Shown one piece after another: positions 36,761-45,025 of a stretch of DNA of 64,000 nt. Source of the stretch: Yeosuana sp043876835 (GTDB lineage Bacteria > Bacteroidota > Bacteroidia > Flavobacteriales > Flavobacteriaceae). The stretch covers positions 1 through 64,000 of the forward strand of contig NZ_JBAWJZ010000004.1 in the NCBI RefSeq assembly GCF_043876835.1, in the 5' to 3' direction. The first letter of the stretch is position 1; each line of letters begins with the position of its first letter. Under the pieces are notes generated by a model. The model did no database searches, was not told the origin of the DNA, and worked only from the letters and a program-made list of their open reading frames with translations. The position numbers and the translations under genes are program-made.

Positions 36761-37729
36761 CTAGCAGCATCCACCACCATCATAATGATAGGTAGATTCA
36801 CTAATAAAAATATCGTCTCTTCCAATAGAAGCCAAGTCTGCTGCTGTTTTATCACAAATAGCCAGCGGTTGGTTTTTCAATAAAATATGACCTTTTTTGT
36901 CATCAATAAAATCATTGTCACCAAAATATATGGCTGCTTTTCCGGTAAAAATACAAGGACCATCTTCTGGCATTGGATCTTTAATGGCAGCAACTTCAAT
37001 AGACTCAATATAAATCAGTTTATCTGTTGCATAGTGCTTTGGGTCTAAGATTCTATAAGGTTTTCTGGCTCTAATCTCAATGGTGCCAAAACCGGCATCG
37101 GTTAACATCTTTACATAATCGGCAATAGGCAAACTACCGCTTAAACAAAGAGCACGTAGTCTGTCATCGTTCCTTAAATCATCATTCATTGGCTGTTCGC
37201 AAGTGGGATCGCTCATCACCAATCTGCCATGTGGTTTTAAAACGCGGTACATTTCGGCAATGGCTTTCTTTAAATCGTCTGCCTTAAAAATGTTGAACAG
37301 ACAATTTTGTGCAGCTACATCAATGATGTTGTCTTCAACAGGGAGATTCATGGCGTCTCCTTTTTTGAGCTCTACAAAGTCACTTTTAAACCAGGGGTTT
37401 AATGCTTCAGCTTCCTTAAAATTTCTTTTTGATGCTTCCAGCATTTCATCAACAACATCCACGCCAATAACCCCTCCTTTTTGTCTGTTGAAATACGAAA
37501 ATTGCAATAATTCCATACCGCCACCAACTCCCACGTACAACATTTTGGGATTGTTGGTTAAATCGCGTGCATGCACGGTACTCCCGCAACCATAATTCAT
37601 TTCCTGCATGATTTTAGGAATTTTTAAACCAGGGAGTTCCCAAATTGGGTTGGTAGTACAGCATAAGCCAATATCTGGTGTTAGGGCTGCCTCTTTATAT
37701 ACATTTTTTGTTGTTTCTAAATAATTCAT
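36761..37729 (-). CDS. arsM: Arsenosugar-type arsenite S-adenosylmethionine methyltransferase
   Basis: The ATG at 37729 gives 322 residues; a longer frame up to 37801 would translate the neighbouring palindromic repeat and is rejected. The class I SAM-binding motif is YVGVGGGMELLQFS (near 70-80). Cys pairs likely to bind As(III) are C23-C24 (GLCCTT), C48 (YGCGST) and the C-terminal pair C321-C322. This matches the ArsM of the arsenosugar pathway, which methylates arsenite to dimethylarsenic. It is adjacent to PNP, the glycosyltransferases and ArsS. Confidence 0.9.
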   Translation of the reverse strand: MNYLETTKNVYKEAALTPDIGLCCTTNPIWELPGLKIPKIMQEMNYGCGSTVHARDLTNNPKMLYVGVGGGMELLQFSYFNRQKGGVIGVDVVDEMLEASKRNFKEAEALNPWFKSDFVELKKGDAMNLPVEDNIIDVAAQNCLFNIFKADDLKKAIAEMYRVLKPHGRLVMSDPTCEQPMNDDLRNDDRLRALCLSGSLPIADYVKMLTDAGFGTIEIRARKPYRILDPKHYATDKLIYIESIEVAAIKDPMPEDGPCIFTGKAAIYFGDNDFIDDKKGHILLKNQPLAICDKTAADLASIGRDDIFISESTYHYDGGGCC

Positions 37730-37748
37730 ATTTTTAGCTTTTTTTGTT

Positions 37749-37838
37749 TTTGTCATTGCGAGGAATAATTTGTCATTGCGAGGAATAAAATGACGAAGCA
37801 ATCTTTTATGAGATTCCTTTACTTCGCTCGGAATGACG
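37749..37838. repeat. Palindromic intergenic repeat with 20-bp tandem duplication
   Basis: Two perfect 20-bp direct copies (37749-37768 and 37769-37788) begin an element whose left arm GTCATTGCGAG matches, in inverted form, the right arm CTCGGAATGAC (37826-37836) at 10 of 11 positions. Inner inverted segments also pair (GAAGCAATC with GATTCC...CTTC). It looks like a MITE-like or REP-like dispersed element and ends next to the PNP stop codon. Confidence 0.7.
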
Positions 37839-38651
37839 TTATATTGTTTTAATCAATTCTTTAAATAAAGTAATCATGTTAGGCTCTGCTTTTCCTGCCA
37901 TGTTTATTATGTCGGCGATATCAACAGGCTTTAAGTTGTTTGGGTCGCATTCATCGGTTAAAACTGACACCGCTGCTGCTTTTATTTTTAAGTGGTTAGC
38001 CACAATAATTTCTGGAACGGTACTCATACCAACGGCATCAGCACCTATGGTTTTAAGCATTTTATATTCAGCGCGTGTTTCAAGTTGGGGTCCAACAACA
38101 CTTACATAAACACCTTTATGTAAAGTGATGTTATGCTCTTTGGCAATCTGTTCAAATTTTAAATTTATTTCCAAGTCATAAGGTTTACTCATATCTGTAA
38201 AACGCTCACCCAAATGTTCTACACCTTTAAAGGCTAAAGGAGAGCTTCCTTGTAGATTAATATGGTCTTCAATCAACATTAATTCACCTTTTTTGAAGTT
38301 AAGATTGATAGCTCCTGCAGCATTAGAAACCAAAAGGGTATGAATGCCTAATTTTTCCATAATACGAACTGGGTATGTAACATCTTGAAGTGAATAGCCT
38401 TCATACACATGAAAACGCCCTTGCATAACCACTACTTTTTTGCCTTCTAAAATGCCGTAAATAAGTTTACCTTTATGAAACTCAACGGTAGCTGTTGGGA
38501 AATTAGGAATGTGGTTATAGCTTACTTCGTGCAGTATCTCGACTTTTTCAATAAGTTGTCCTAAACCGGTTCCTAAAATGATCCCAATTTCGGGTTTGTC
38601 AAATCCTTTAGCTATAAGGTAATCTGTTGTTTCTGTAATGTATTTAATCAT
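37839..38651 (-). CDS. Purine nucleoside phosphorylase
   Basis: 270 residues, cytosolic, of the trimeric PNP/MTAP class. Signatures: GIILGTGLGQL (phosphate loop), VMQGRFHVYEGY, VSNAAGAIN and AVGMSTVPEIIVA. Arsenosugar clusters carry a PNP thought to remove adenine from the arsenic-containing nucleoside made by the radical SAM enzyme, leaving an arsenic-bearing pentose. Here it overlaps the next cluster gene by 8 bp, consistent with that role, though a plain purine-salvage function is not excluded. Confidence 0.9.
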   Translation of the reverse strand: MIKYITETTDYLIAKGFDKPEIGIILGTGLGQLIEKVEILHEVSYNHIPNFPTATVEFHKGKLIYGILEGKKVVVMQGRFHVYEGYSLQDVTYPVRIMEKLGIHTLLVSNAAGAINLNFKKGELMLIEDHINLQGSSPLAFKGVEHLGERFTDMSKPYDLEINLKFEQIAKEHNITLHKGVYVSVVGPQLETRAEYKMLKTIGADAVGMSTVPEIIVANHLKIKAAAVSVLTDECDPNNLKPVDIADIINMAGKAEPNMITLFKELIKTI

Positions 38652-39321
38652 TTGTATTGTAAAATTTCTTAAGTTCTTGATAGGGTTTTATATCTTCAAA
38701 GGTATCAACATCGTTCAATTCTTCCAGTAAATCAAAAGTACAATTTTGTATGTCATTTAAAGTGTCTTTTAATACGGTTGAGGTACCCCAAGCTTTATTT
38801 TTAAAGATAGTTGGATGAAGTTTTTTTATTCCCAGCAGATAATAACCGCCGTCTTTGGCGGGCCCAATAACCACATCATTTTTGCTTAATGAGGAAAAGG
38901 CTTTTTCAATATGACTAGAGGTAAGGTCTAATAAATCACTGCCAATAATAATAACTTTTTCATAGCCTAATTGAAATAATTCAGAAAAGGCATTTTCCAT
39001 ACGAGCTCCTAAATCATAACCATATTGTAATTTTTTTCTAAAAACTTCAGACTTCCAAAAATCTTGCTTTATTATATTTTCAGAATAAAACACATATTTG
39101 TCTGCCTCTGTTTTTTTTGAAACTTTGGCAGTGTGTTGCAATAAATACTTGTAGATATCTAAAGCGGATTTTTCTCCAATGGTTTTGGCCAAACGTGTTT
39201 TGCATTTCCCTAACTCTGGGTTTCTTGTAAAAATGACAAGGGCATTTTTAGAACTTGGAAAGTAAAAATTGGTAGCCAGTTCATTGTTAGAATCTGAATC
39301 CTTAGCGTTTAATAATCCCAT
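38644..39321 (-). CDS. Arsenosugar-type glycosyltransferase (TIGR04282, DUF2064)
   Basis: 225 residues, soluble. The N-terminal NALVIFTRNPELGKCKTRLAKTIG and the central IIGSDLLDLTS and GPAKDGGYYLLG segments are the DUF2064/TIGR04282 signature, a nucleotide-diphospho-sugar-transferase-like fold. It co-occurs with arsenosugar genes and probably activates or transfers the arsenic-bearing sugar. It is 1 bp from the rhodanese gene on one side and overlaps PNP on the other. Confidence 0.87.
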   Translation of the reverse strand: MGLLNAKDSDSNNELATNFYFPSSKNALVIFTRNPELGKCKTRLAKTIGEKSALDIYKYLLQHTAKVSKKTEADKYVFYSENIIKQDFWKSEVFRKKLQYGYDLGARMENAFSELFQLGYEKVIIIGSDLLDLTSSHIEKAFSSLSKNDVVIGPAKDGGYYLLGIKKLHPTIFKNKAWGTSTVLKDTLNDIQNCTFDLLEELNDVDTFEDIKPYQELKKFYNTND

Positions 39322-39322
39322 T

Positions 39323-39814
39323 TTAGAATACTTTGCGACCTTTCTTCAGCCATTTGCTCCATTCTTCTGAAAAAATATGTATGTTTTCTGTTTCTTGTTC
39401 ATCCGAATTGTAAACGGGAAAATTGTTGTTCTTCCATTCGAAAATACCTCCATAGAGATTAAAGACATTTTTATATCCTGCTTTTTTCAGTTTGTATGCA
39501 ATGGTTTCAGATCGAATTCCAATGGAACAATACACAACTATTTTTCCATCTTTATTTGGAACATTTTTTATGACAGAATCTAATTCAAAAAAACCATAAC
39601 CAACAGGTAAGGCATTCTTTAAATGACTGGTTTTATATTCTTGGTATTCTCTGGCATCTAAAATAATAGCTTGCGTCTTTGGCATTGCCAATTCCTGAAC
39701 GGTAATATACGGGATGTTTTTGGTGTTGTATTGTTTTAATAACTCAGGAAGTGATTCCTGTGCATTAGCTGCAAGAACCACCAGCGCAAAGAAAATATTA
39801 AGTAGAGTTTTCAT
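39323..39814 (-). CDS. Exported rhodanese-domain protein
   Basis: 163 residues with a signal peptide (about 1-18, ending ANAQ) and one rhodanese domain. The active-site Cys is in VVYCSIGIRS, and the substrate-facing ILDAREYQEY and YGGIFEWKN motifs are present. Likely periplasmic. In this cluster it may act on reduced sulfur or as a thiol/arsenic handling protein; this is inferred. It is 3 bp after arsS and 1 bp before the TIGR04282 gene. Confidence 0.86.
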   Translation of the reverse strand: MKTLLNIFFALVVLAANAQESLPELLKQYNTKNIPYITVQELAMPKTQAIILDAREYQEYKTSHLKNALPVGYGFFELDSVIKNVPNKDGKIVVYCSIGIRSETIAYKLKKAGYKNVFNLYGGIFEWKNNNFPVYNSDEQETENIHIFSEEWSKWLKKGRKVF

Positions 39815-39817
39815 AAT

Positions 39818-40873
39818 TTAAGCTACACTTCCTTGACAACTACTACCTGCACCAGCAGTACAGCCATAACAATGTTGAGAAATAACTATATCTCTGTTAA
39901 AAAGCAATTCCTCGTTATATTCAGAGATATGTTTTGCCTTACCGTTTACAGGTAATTGAAGCATTTGGTTAAAATCACAATCATATAAATACCCATCCCA
40001 ACTTATGGATAACGTGTTGGTACACATCACATTTTCAACAGCAGCTGGATTGTAGGCTTCAACCAAATTATACATATAATCTTCATAATTGTCTGAAGCA
40101 ATTAGATAATCTAAAAACCGGCTCACAGGTAAGTTGGTTATAGCAAATAGATTATGGAAATGCACATTGAAATCTTCTAGCAACGCTTTTTTGAAATCTT
40201 TTTCTAAAGAAGATTGGTTTCCTGGTAAAAAAGCTCCTGAAGGGTTGTAAACCAAGTCCAATCTAAGATTGCTGTCTGGCATGCCATAACCTATGGCGTT
40301 TAAATCTCTAAGGGCTTCAATAGATTGATCAAAAACACCTGTGCCTCTTTGTTTGTCTGTTTTTCCACGAGTCCAATGCGGCATTGAAGAGACCACATGC
40401 ACATTGTGTGATTTAAAAAACTCTGGTAAATCTGAAAACTTTTTATTGGCTTTCATAATGGTTAGGTTTGAACGCACAATGAAATCTTTGATTCCTATTT
40501 TAGAGGCTTCATCAACAAACCAGCGAAAATTTGGATTCATTTCAGGAGCGCCACCGGTTAAATCCAACGTATGGGCCCCGGTTTTTTTAATGACTTCCAA
40601 GCATTGTAACATGGTCTCCTTGGTCATGATTTCTTTTCTGTCAGGACCGGCGTCAACGTGGCAATGTTCACAAACTTGGTTACACATATAACCCACATTG
40701 ATTTGAAGAACTTCCAATTTTCTGGCTTTTAAAGGAAATTGGTTGGTTTCTGCTATTTTTTTGGCAAAAGTGGGTAAGTCTCCACTTTTAAAAATGCTGT
40801 TTGATAATATTTCCAGCTGTCTTTTGCTATTTGCCAACTCGCTTTCGCGTTTATGTAGTGATTTTGTTATCAA
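39818..40873 (-). CDS. arsS: Radical SAM protein ArsS (arsenosugar biosynthesis)
   Basis: 351 residues from a TTG at 40873; no in-frame ATG precedes it. The [4Fe-4S]-SAM motif CNQVCEHC uses C64, C68 and C71. The C-terminal tail CYGCTAGAGSSCQGS is typical of ArsS and probably holds another cluster. In the known pathway ArsS joins the 5'-deoxyadenosyl group of SAM to dimethylarsenite, giving dimethylarsinoyl-5'-deoxyadenosine. It sits between the AhpD-like and rhodanese genes, completing the arsM/arsS pair. Confidence 0.9.
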   Translation of the reverse strand: MITKSLHKRESELANSKRQLEILSNSIFKSGDLPTFAKKIAETNQFPLKARKLEVLQINVGYMCNQVCEHCHVDAGPDRKEIMTKETMLQCLEVIKKTGAHTLDLTGGAPEMNPNFRWFVDEASKIGIKDFIVRSNLTIMKANKKFSDLPEFFKSHNVHVVSSMPHWTRGKTDKQRGTGVFDQSIEALRDLNAIGYGMPDSNLRLDLVYNPSGAFLPGNQSSLEKDFKKALLEDFNVHFHNLFAITNLPVSRFLDYLIASDNYEDYMYNLVEAYNPAAVENVMCTNTLSISWDGYLYDCDFNQMLQLPVNGKAKHISEYNEELLFNRDIVISQHCYGCTAGAGSSCQGSVA

Positions 40874-40924
40874 TTGAGAAAATGATTTTTAGTGTAGATA
40901 TTAAGACGACTAAAATAATAAAAC

Positions 40925-41260
40925 TTACATGTCAAGCTTATTTACTTTATTCATCATTTGAACACCATGAACTAAAGATGCTCCACCACGAATAGCTGTT
41001 GCCACATGAAGGGCTTCCATCATTTCTTCTTTGGTAATACCACGCTTCAGTCCATCACCTGTATAAGCATCAATACAATAGGGGCACTGAATTGCATGTG
41101 ATACAGCCAATGCTATCAGTGATTTCTCTCTCCCTGATAATGTGCCTTCTTCAAAAACTTTTCCGTAATAATCAAAGAATCTTTTTCCTAGTTCTTCATT
41201 CCATTCAGAGATCTTTCCAAATTTTTTTAAATCGGCAGGATCGTAATATGTTTTTTGCAT
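40925..41260 (-). CDS. AhpD-like carboxymuconolactone-decarboxylase-family protein (arsenosugar-associated)
   Basis: The ATG at 41260 gives 111 residues starting QKTYYDPADL; the upstream in-frame extension reads like non-coding sequence. The redox pair is C59-P-Y-C62 with the AhpD-type ALHVATAIRGGASLVHG helix at the C terminus. This matches the small peroxidase-like family found with arsenosugar genes, which may reduce arsenic(V) species or protect against peroxides. Cytosolic. 51 bp upstream of arsS. Confidence 0.85.
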   Translation of the reverse strand: MQKTYYDPADLKKFGKISEWNEELGKRFFDYYGKVFEEGTLSGREKSLIALAVSHAIQCPYCIDAYTGDGLKRGITKEEMMEALHVATAIRGGASLVHGVQMMNKVNKLDM

Positions 41261-41346
41261 TTGTTTAAATTTTAATAAAGATATGAATCTAAAATCATTT
41301 GTCGAATAGTTTAAAGGGACATAACAAAAGTTTAGAATGAAATGAA

Positions 41347-41778
41347 TCATTCCTTAACCTTTAGCTTGCTTATTTCGTTTTCAACAAGTTCGAGATTTGA
41401 AATATCAACATCAACATGGCTTAGGACGCCTTCCATAGAGCTAACAACTTCATAATATAAATTTTTTATATTGTCATTTAACTTGAATAACATGGCATTA
41501 GAAACTTGACTTGGGTTGTCTGTAAACAGTGCCATATTTTTGTGGCTATCATTTAGGGTCTCTTCAACCCAATCCCCATATAATTTAAGCTCAAGGAGAG
41601 ACATTTTAATGTTGGCCAATCTCAAGTCAATAATAAAATTAAATTTGGGATTATAGTTACTATCCCTTATAATGGATTGCTTAAGGGCTTTAATCCCGTC
41701 AAAGGTCAAATCATTTTGATGGAATTGAATGATAAGTTCAAGTGGCTTGATAATGGAATATTTATAAACACCATCCAT
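41347..41778 (-). CDS. SpoIIAA/STAS-like small protein
   Basis: 143 residues. The alternating pattern (LIIQFHQNDLTFDGIKAL, FNFIIDLRLANIKMS, KNMALFTDNPSQVSNAMLF) fits the SpoIIAA-like/STAS-type alpha-beta fold found as small stand-alone proteins in Bacteroidota. No phosphorylatable Ser motif is obvious. First gene of the - strand run and divergent from the PUL regulator at 41997; the 218 bp between carry no site I can name. Confidence 0.6.
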   Translation of the reverse strand: MDGVYKYSIIKPLELIIQFHQNDLTFDGIKALKQSIIRDSNYNPKFNFIIDLRLANIKMSLLELKLYGDWVEETLNDSHKNMALFTDNPSQVSNAMLFKLNDNIKNLYYEVVSSMEGVLSHVDVDISNLELVENEISKLKVKE

Positions 41779-41996
41779 ATTGTTAAAAATAGGTATATTT
41801 TATTAGTAGAAAGACAACTTTTAAGTTTTTAAGGGCATAATTAACTATGCAAAAATATATAATTTATACATACTAAGAGATAATAGAAATCAAATCCCAA
41901 AATTTTAATAGTTCAATTGTCCTCAGAATAAATTAGATTTGGTGACAACAAATTTTAATTTTATATCTTGGTTTGTTATTTGTTTGAGATTTGTAA

Positions 41997-44795
41997 GTGA
42001 TAAGATTAATATTAAATACTGCCTTTTTTTTGTTTTTCCTGCTCATATCATTTTCAGCAGAGGCACAATATACCCCTTTTTTTCAAAATTATGTTTTGTC
42101 TGAGTATAATGCAGGAAACCAAAACTGGGATGTTTCAAGATCTGATAATGGAAAAATTTATGTTGCCAATAACAATGGCTTATTAGAATATGATGGTTTA
42201 AAATGGGACTTTAAGGAACTGCCTAATAAAACTACAATACGTTCGGTTTTAGCATATAAGGATAAAGTTTATACTGGGTCTTTTGAAGAATTTGGCTTTT
42301 GGAAAAGAAATTCAAGAGGAGTGTTGGTTTATTCTTCTTTAAGTGATTCTATAAAGGAGGATATTTCCCAAAATGAAGAGATTTGGCAAATTGTATCATA
42401 TAAAGATACCATTGTCTTTAGGTCTTTCCTTAGTATTTATCTATATTATCCCTCTGGGGAAATCAAAAAAGTGAATCCTGAATCCACAATTATTTCATGT
42501 AATGTGGTTAATGGCGTATTATATGTTTCTACATTGAAAAAAGGGATTTATCAGTTTGAGAGCAACAAGTTAATGCCTAAAATATATGATGATATTTTAA
42601 AGGAAGCCCAAATTATATCGATAAACAGATATAATGATAAACTAATAATAACAACATCATTACTAGGCTGCTTTTTATATGATAACAATAAACTAACCCC
42701 ATTAAATGTTGAGGTCAATAGTTTTATAAAGCAACACCAACTTAATCATTTTTCCATATTGAAAAACGGGAACATGATTTTTGGAACCATCAAGGACGGT
42801 GTTTATCTTACAAAAAACAATGGTAAAATAATTTTTCATATCAATAAAGAAAACGGACTCATTAACAATACGGTTTTAGGCCAATATGTTGATGAAAATG
42901 ATACTTTATGGCTGGGATTGGATAATGGCCTAGCTTCAGTTGACCTGAGCAGTCACAATTATTTTTTTAATGATGTGTCCGGTAAATTAGGGGCTGTTTA
43001 TGATGTTATTCGGTTTAAAGATGAAGTGTACCTTGGTAGCAATACTGGGTTATTCTATTTAGATAAGGACAATAAACTGCAATTTGTTAAGGGGTCTCAA
43101 AGTCAAGTCTGGAGTTTGAAAGAAATTGATGGAGAACTTTTTTGCAGCCATAATTACGGTACTTTTTTGGTTAAGGATAAACAATTAATCCCTATATGTA
43201 ATAATACTGGAGGTTGGATAATCAAACGTGTCCCCGAGCATAATGATATCTATATAGAGGGTACCTATACAGGATTGGTAAGGTTTAAAAAAGGCGTGTC
43301 AAATTGGGAAGAAAAACACTTGGGCAAGACCACTATCCCAATTCGATTTTTGGAGTTTGAAGACCAGTATACGGCATGGGCCGCTCATGCTTATAAGGGC
43401 TTGTATAGAATTAAGTTTGATGAGAATTATGATGCCATATCCAGCATTGAAAATTATAAAAACAAAGGGGTTTTCTCAGAATTTAACGTAAGGGTTTACA
43501 AAATAAAAAATGACATTTGTTTTAAAACCAATGACGGATGGTTAAAATATGAGCCCATATTGGACAGTATTGTTTCTTATGATCTTTTAAATGAAAATTT
43601 CGGGCGCACATCATACATAATTTCTGAAGAGGATGTAGAAGGATTAGTGCTTAAAAGCACAAATAATGTTATAAGTTTTAAATCATTGTTAAATGATAAA
43701 AAAAGCATTGCCCTTTCTAATAATTATTTTGAGGATCGTTTAATTGTAGGCTATGAAAATGTTTCAAAAATAAGTGATTCAACATTTGCACTCAATTTGA
43801 ATAATGGTTTTATGCTTATTGATAAAAAGACCAATTCAAAAACCATCTTAAATATGCCCCAAATAGAGGGGATTAAAATTGATAAGGAACTAATAGAGAT
43901 AAAACAAAATCAAATAATTGAGTTAAAATTGAATAGTAGTGTCAATATCTCTATTTCATCCCCAAAATCAAGTAACCATTTTTTTGAGTATTCAATAACA
44001 GAACTAGATGCGGCAAAATGGAACAAATTAGATAAGGACAAATTAGAGTTGTCAAATTTAAAAGACGGTACTTATACCGTTTTATTTAGAACCAGTAATA
44101 ATCTAGGAAAATCATCATTGCCAATCAAAGTACAAATAAGGGTGTTGCCTCCTTGGTACAAGGATACTTTAGGATTGGTTATTTACTTAATAACTTTGGT
44201 TATTATAGTTGTAGTTGTTTATATATTTAACAAGAGAAAGATTAACAAGGAACAAAGATTATTAAGGATAAAATATGCAAAAGAGCAACAAGAGTTGTTG
44301 AAGGAAAAAGCTTTGGAAAACGAAAAAAGAATTGTTCAATTGAAAAATGAATCGCTCAAAAGTGAAGTTAAATTGAAGAGCAAACAGCTGGCAAATACTG
44401 CAATGGCCTTAGTTAAGAAAAATGAAACCTTACAAGACATTAAAAGAGAATTAGCTGTAAATAAGGACAGTTTTGATAACCAATATGCTTATAAAAAGAT
44501 ATTAAAGAAAGTTGATAGCTCAATAGCACATAAAGACGAATGGAAAATCTTTGAACATAACTTCAATCAAGTACATGAAGAATTTTTTAAAAACCTCAAG
44601 TCTAGGCATTTTACTTTAACACCTAAGGATTTAAAGATTTGTGCCTACATCAAAATGAATTTATCCAACAAAGAAATAGCTCCTCTAATGAATGTCTCTG
44701 TAAGAGGTTTAGAAACCCACAGATATAGATTAAAAAAGAAATTGAATTTGGAAAATGATGTTTCCGTTACATCTTATTTAATAAATTTCGAATAA
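41997..44795 (+). CDS. Transmembrane one-component regulator: beta-propeller sensor, Y_Y_Y domain, LuxR-type HTH
   Basis: 932 residues from a GTG at 41997. A signal peptide (1-23, ending AEAQ) is followed by a large periplasmic propeller (two-component-regulator propeller repeats such as NNTVLGQYVDENDTLWLGLDNGL), a Y_Y_Y domain (about 650-715), one membrane helix (about 725-745), a coiled coil and a C-terminal LuxR-type HTH (about 873-925, with LSNKEIAPLMNVSVRGLETH). There is no kinase or receiver domain, so signal must pass straight through the membrane to DNA. The SusC gene starts 230 bp downstream, so it probably senses a glycan breakdown product and activates this PUL. Confidence 0.88.
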   Translation: MIRLILNTAFFLFFLLISFSAEAQYTPFFQNYVLSEYNAGNQNWDVSRSDNGKIYVANNNGLLEYDGLKWDFKELPNKTTIRSVLAYKDKVYTGSFEEFGFWKRNSRGVLVYSSLSDSIKEDISQNEEIWQIVSYKDTIVFRSFLSIYLYYPSGEIKKVNPESTIISCNVVNGVLYVSTLKKGIYQFESNKLMPKIYDDILKEAQIISINRYNDKLIITTSLLGCFLYDNNKLTPLNVEVNSFIKQHQLNHFSILKNGNMIFGTIKDGVYLTKNNGKIIFHINKENGLINNTVLGQYVDENDTLWLGLDNGLASVDLSSHNYFFNDVSGKLGAVYDVIRFKDEVYLGSNTGLFYLDKDNKLQFVKGSQSQVWSLKEIDGELFCSHNYGTFLVKDKQLIPICNNTGGWIIKRVPEHNDIYIEGTYTGLVRFKKGVSNWEEKHLGKTTIPIRFLEFEDQYTAWAAHAYKGLYRIKFDENYDAISSIENYKNKGVFSEFNVRVYKIKNDICFKTNDGWLKYEPILDSIVSYDLLNENFGRTSYIISEEDVEGLVLKSTNNVISFKSLLNDKKSIALSNNYFEDRLIVGYENVSKISDSTFALNLNNGFMLIDKKTNSKTILNMPQIEGIKIDKELIEIKQNQIIELKLNSSVNISISSPKSSNHFFEYSITELDAAKWNKLDKDKLELSNLKDGTYTVLFRTSNNLGKSSLPIKVQIRVLPPWYKDTLGLVIYLITLVIIVVVVYIFNKRKINKEQRLLRIKYAKEQQELLKEKALENEKRIVQLKNESLKSEVKLKSKQLANTAMALVKKNETLQDIKRELAVNKDSFDNQYAYKKILKKVDSSIAHKDEWKIFEHNFNQVHEEFFKNLKSRHFTLTPKDLKICAYIKMNLSNKEIAPLMNVSVRGLETHRYRLKKKLNLENDVSVTSYLINFE

Positions 44796-44804
44796 TAGGC
44801 ATAA

Positions 44805-44901
44805 AAAACTACGTTATTTGTGAATTTTTTTACGCCAAAACTACGTCATATAACGTTTTATATGCATTTATTGCTCACTTTTTTGTTCGCATAATATACG
44901 T
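44805..44901 (+). promoter_or_regulatory. Candidate operator: AAAACTACGT direct repeats upstream of susC
   Basis: The decamer AAAACTACGT occurs at 44805-44814 and 44837-44846, 32 bp apart (about three helical turns, same face). Two more ACGT cores follow near 44853 and 44898. Such clustering in AT-rich sequence between the regulator and susC fits a binding site for the LuxR-type protein. Confidence 0.4.
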
Positions 44902-44961
44902 CAACAGTAGGTTTTTTTAGTTTTTCAACTATTAATGGCGTATTTAAAGTGTAAATGGTTT

Positions 44962-44992
44962 TTGCTTTAAGAGTCAAATTCATTTTATCTTG
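44962..44992 (+). promoter_or_regulatory. Candidate susC promoter (TTG / TATCTTG)
   Basis: TTG at 44962-44964 and TATCTTG at 44986-44992, 21 bp apart, approximate the Bacteroidota -33 and -7 (TAnnTTTG) elements. The start codon follows 33 bp later. One position of the -7 element differs from consensus. Confidence 0.4.
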
Positions 44993-45025
44993 TACTCAAC
45001 TAAACAATTAATTCAAATCATTTCT

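Noticed and set aside
37730..37801. Longer N terminus for ArsM
   Set aside because: The extra 24 codons translate the palindromic repeat, and the family starts at the MNYLETTKN Met.
37749..37838. CRISPR-like repeats
   Set aside because: Only two adjacent 20-bp copies without spacers; part of a palindromic element.
44857..44957. Small RNA or second gene between regulator and susC
   Set aside because: Only AT-rich sequence with no stable hairpin followed by a T run and no meaningful frame was seen.
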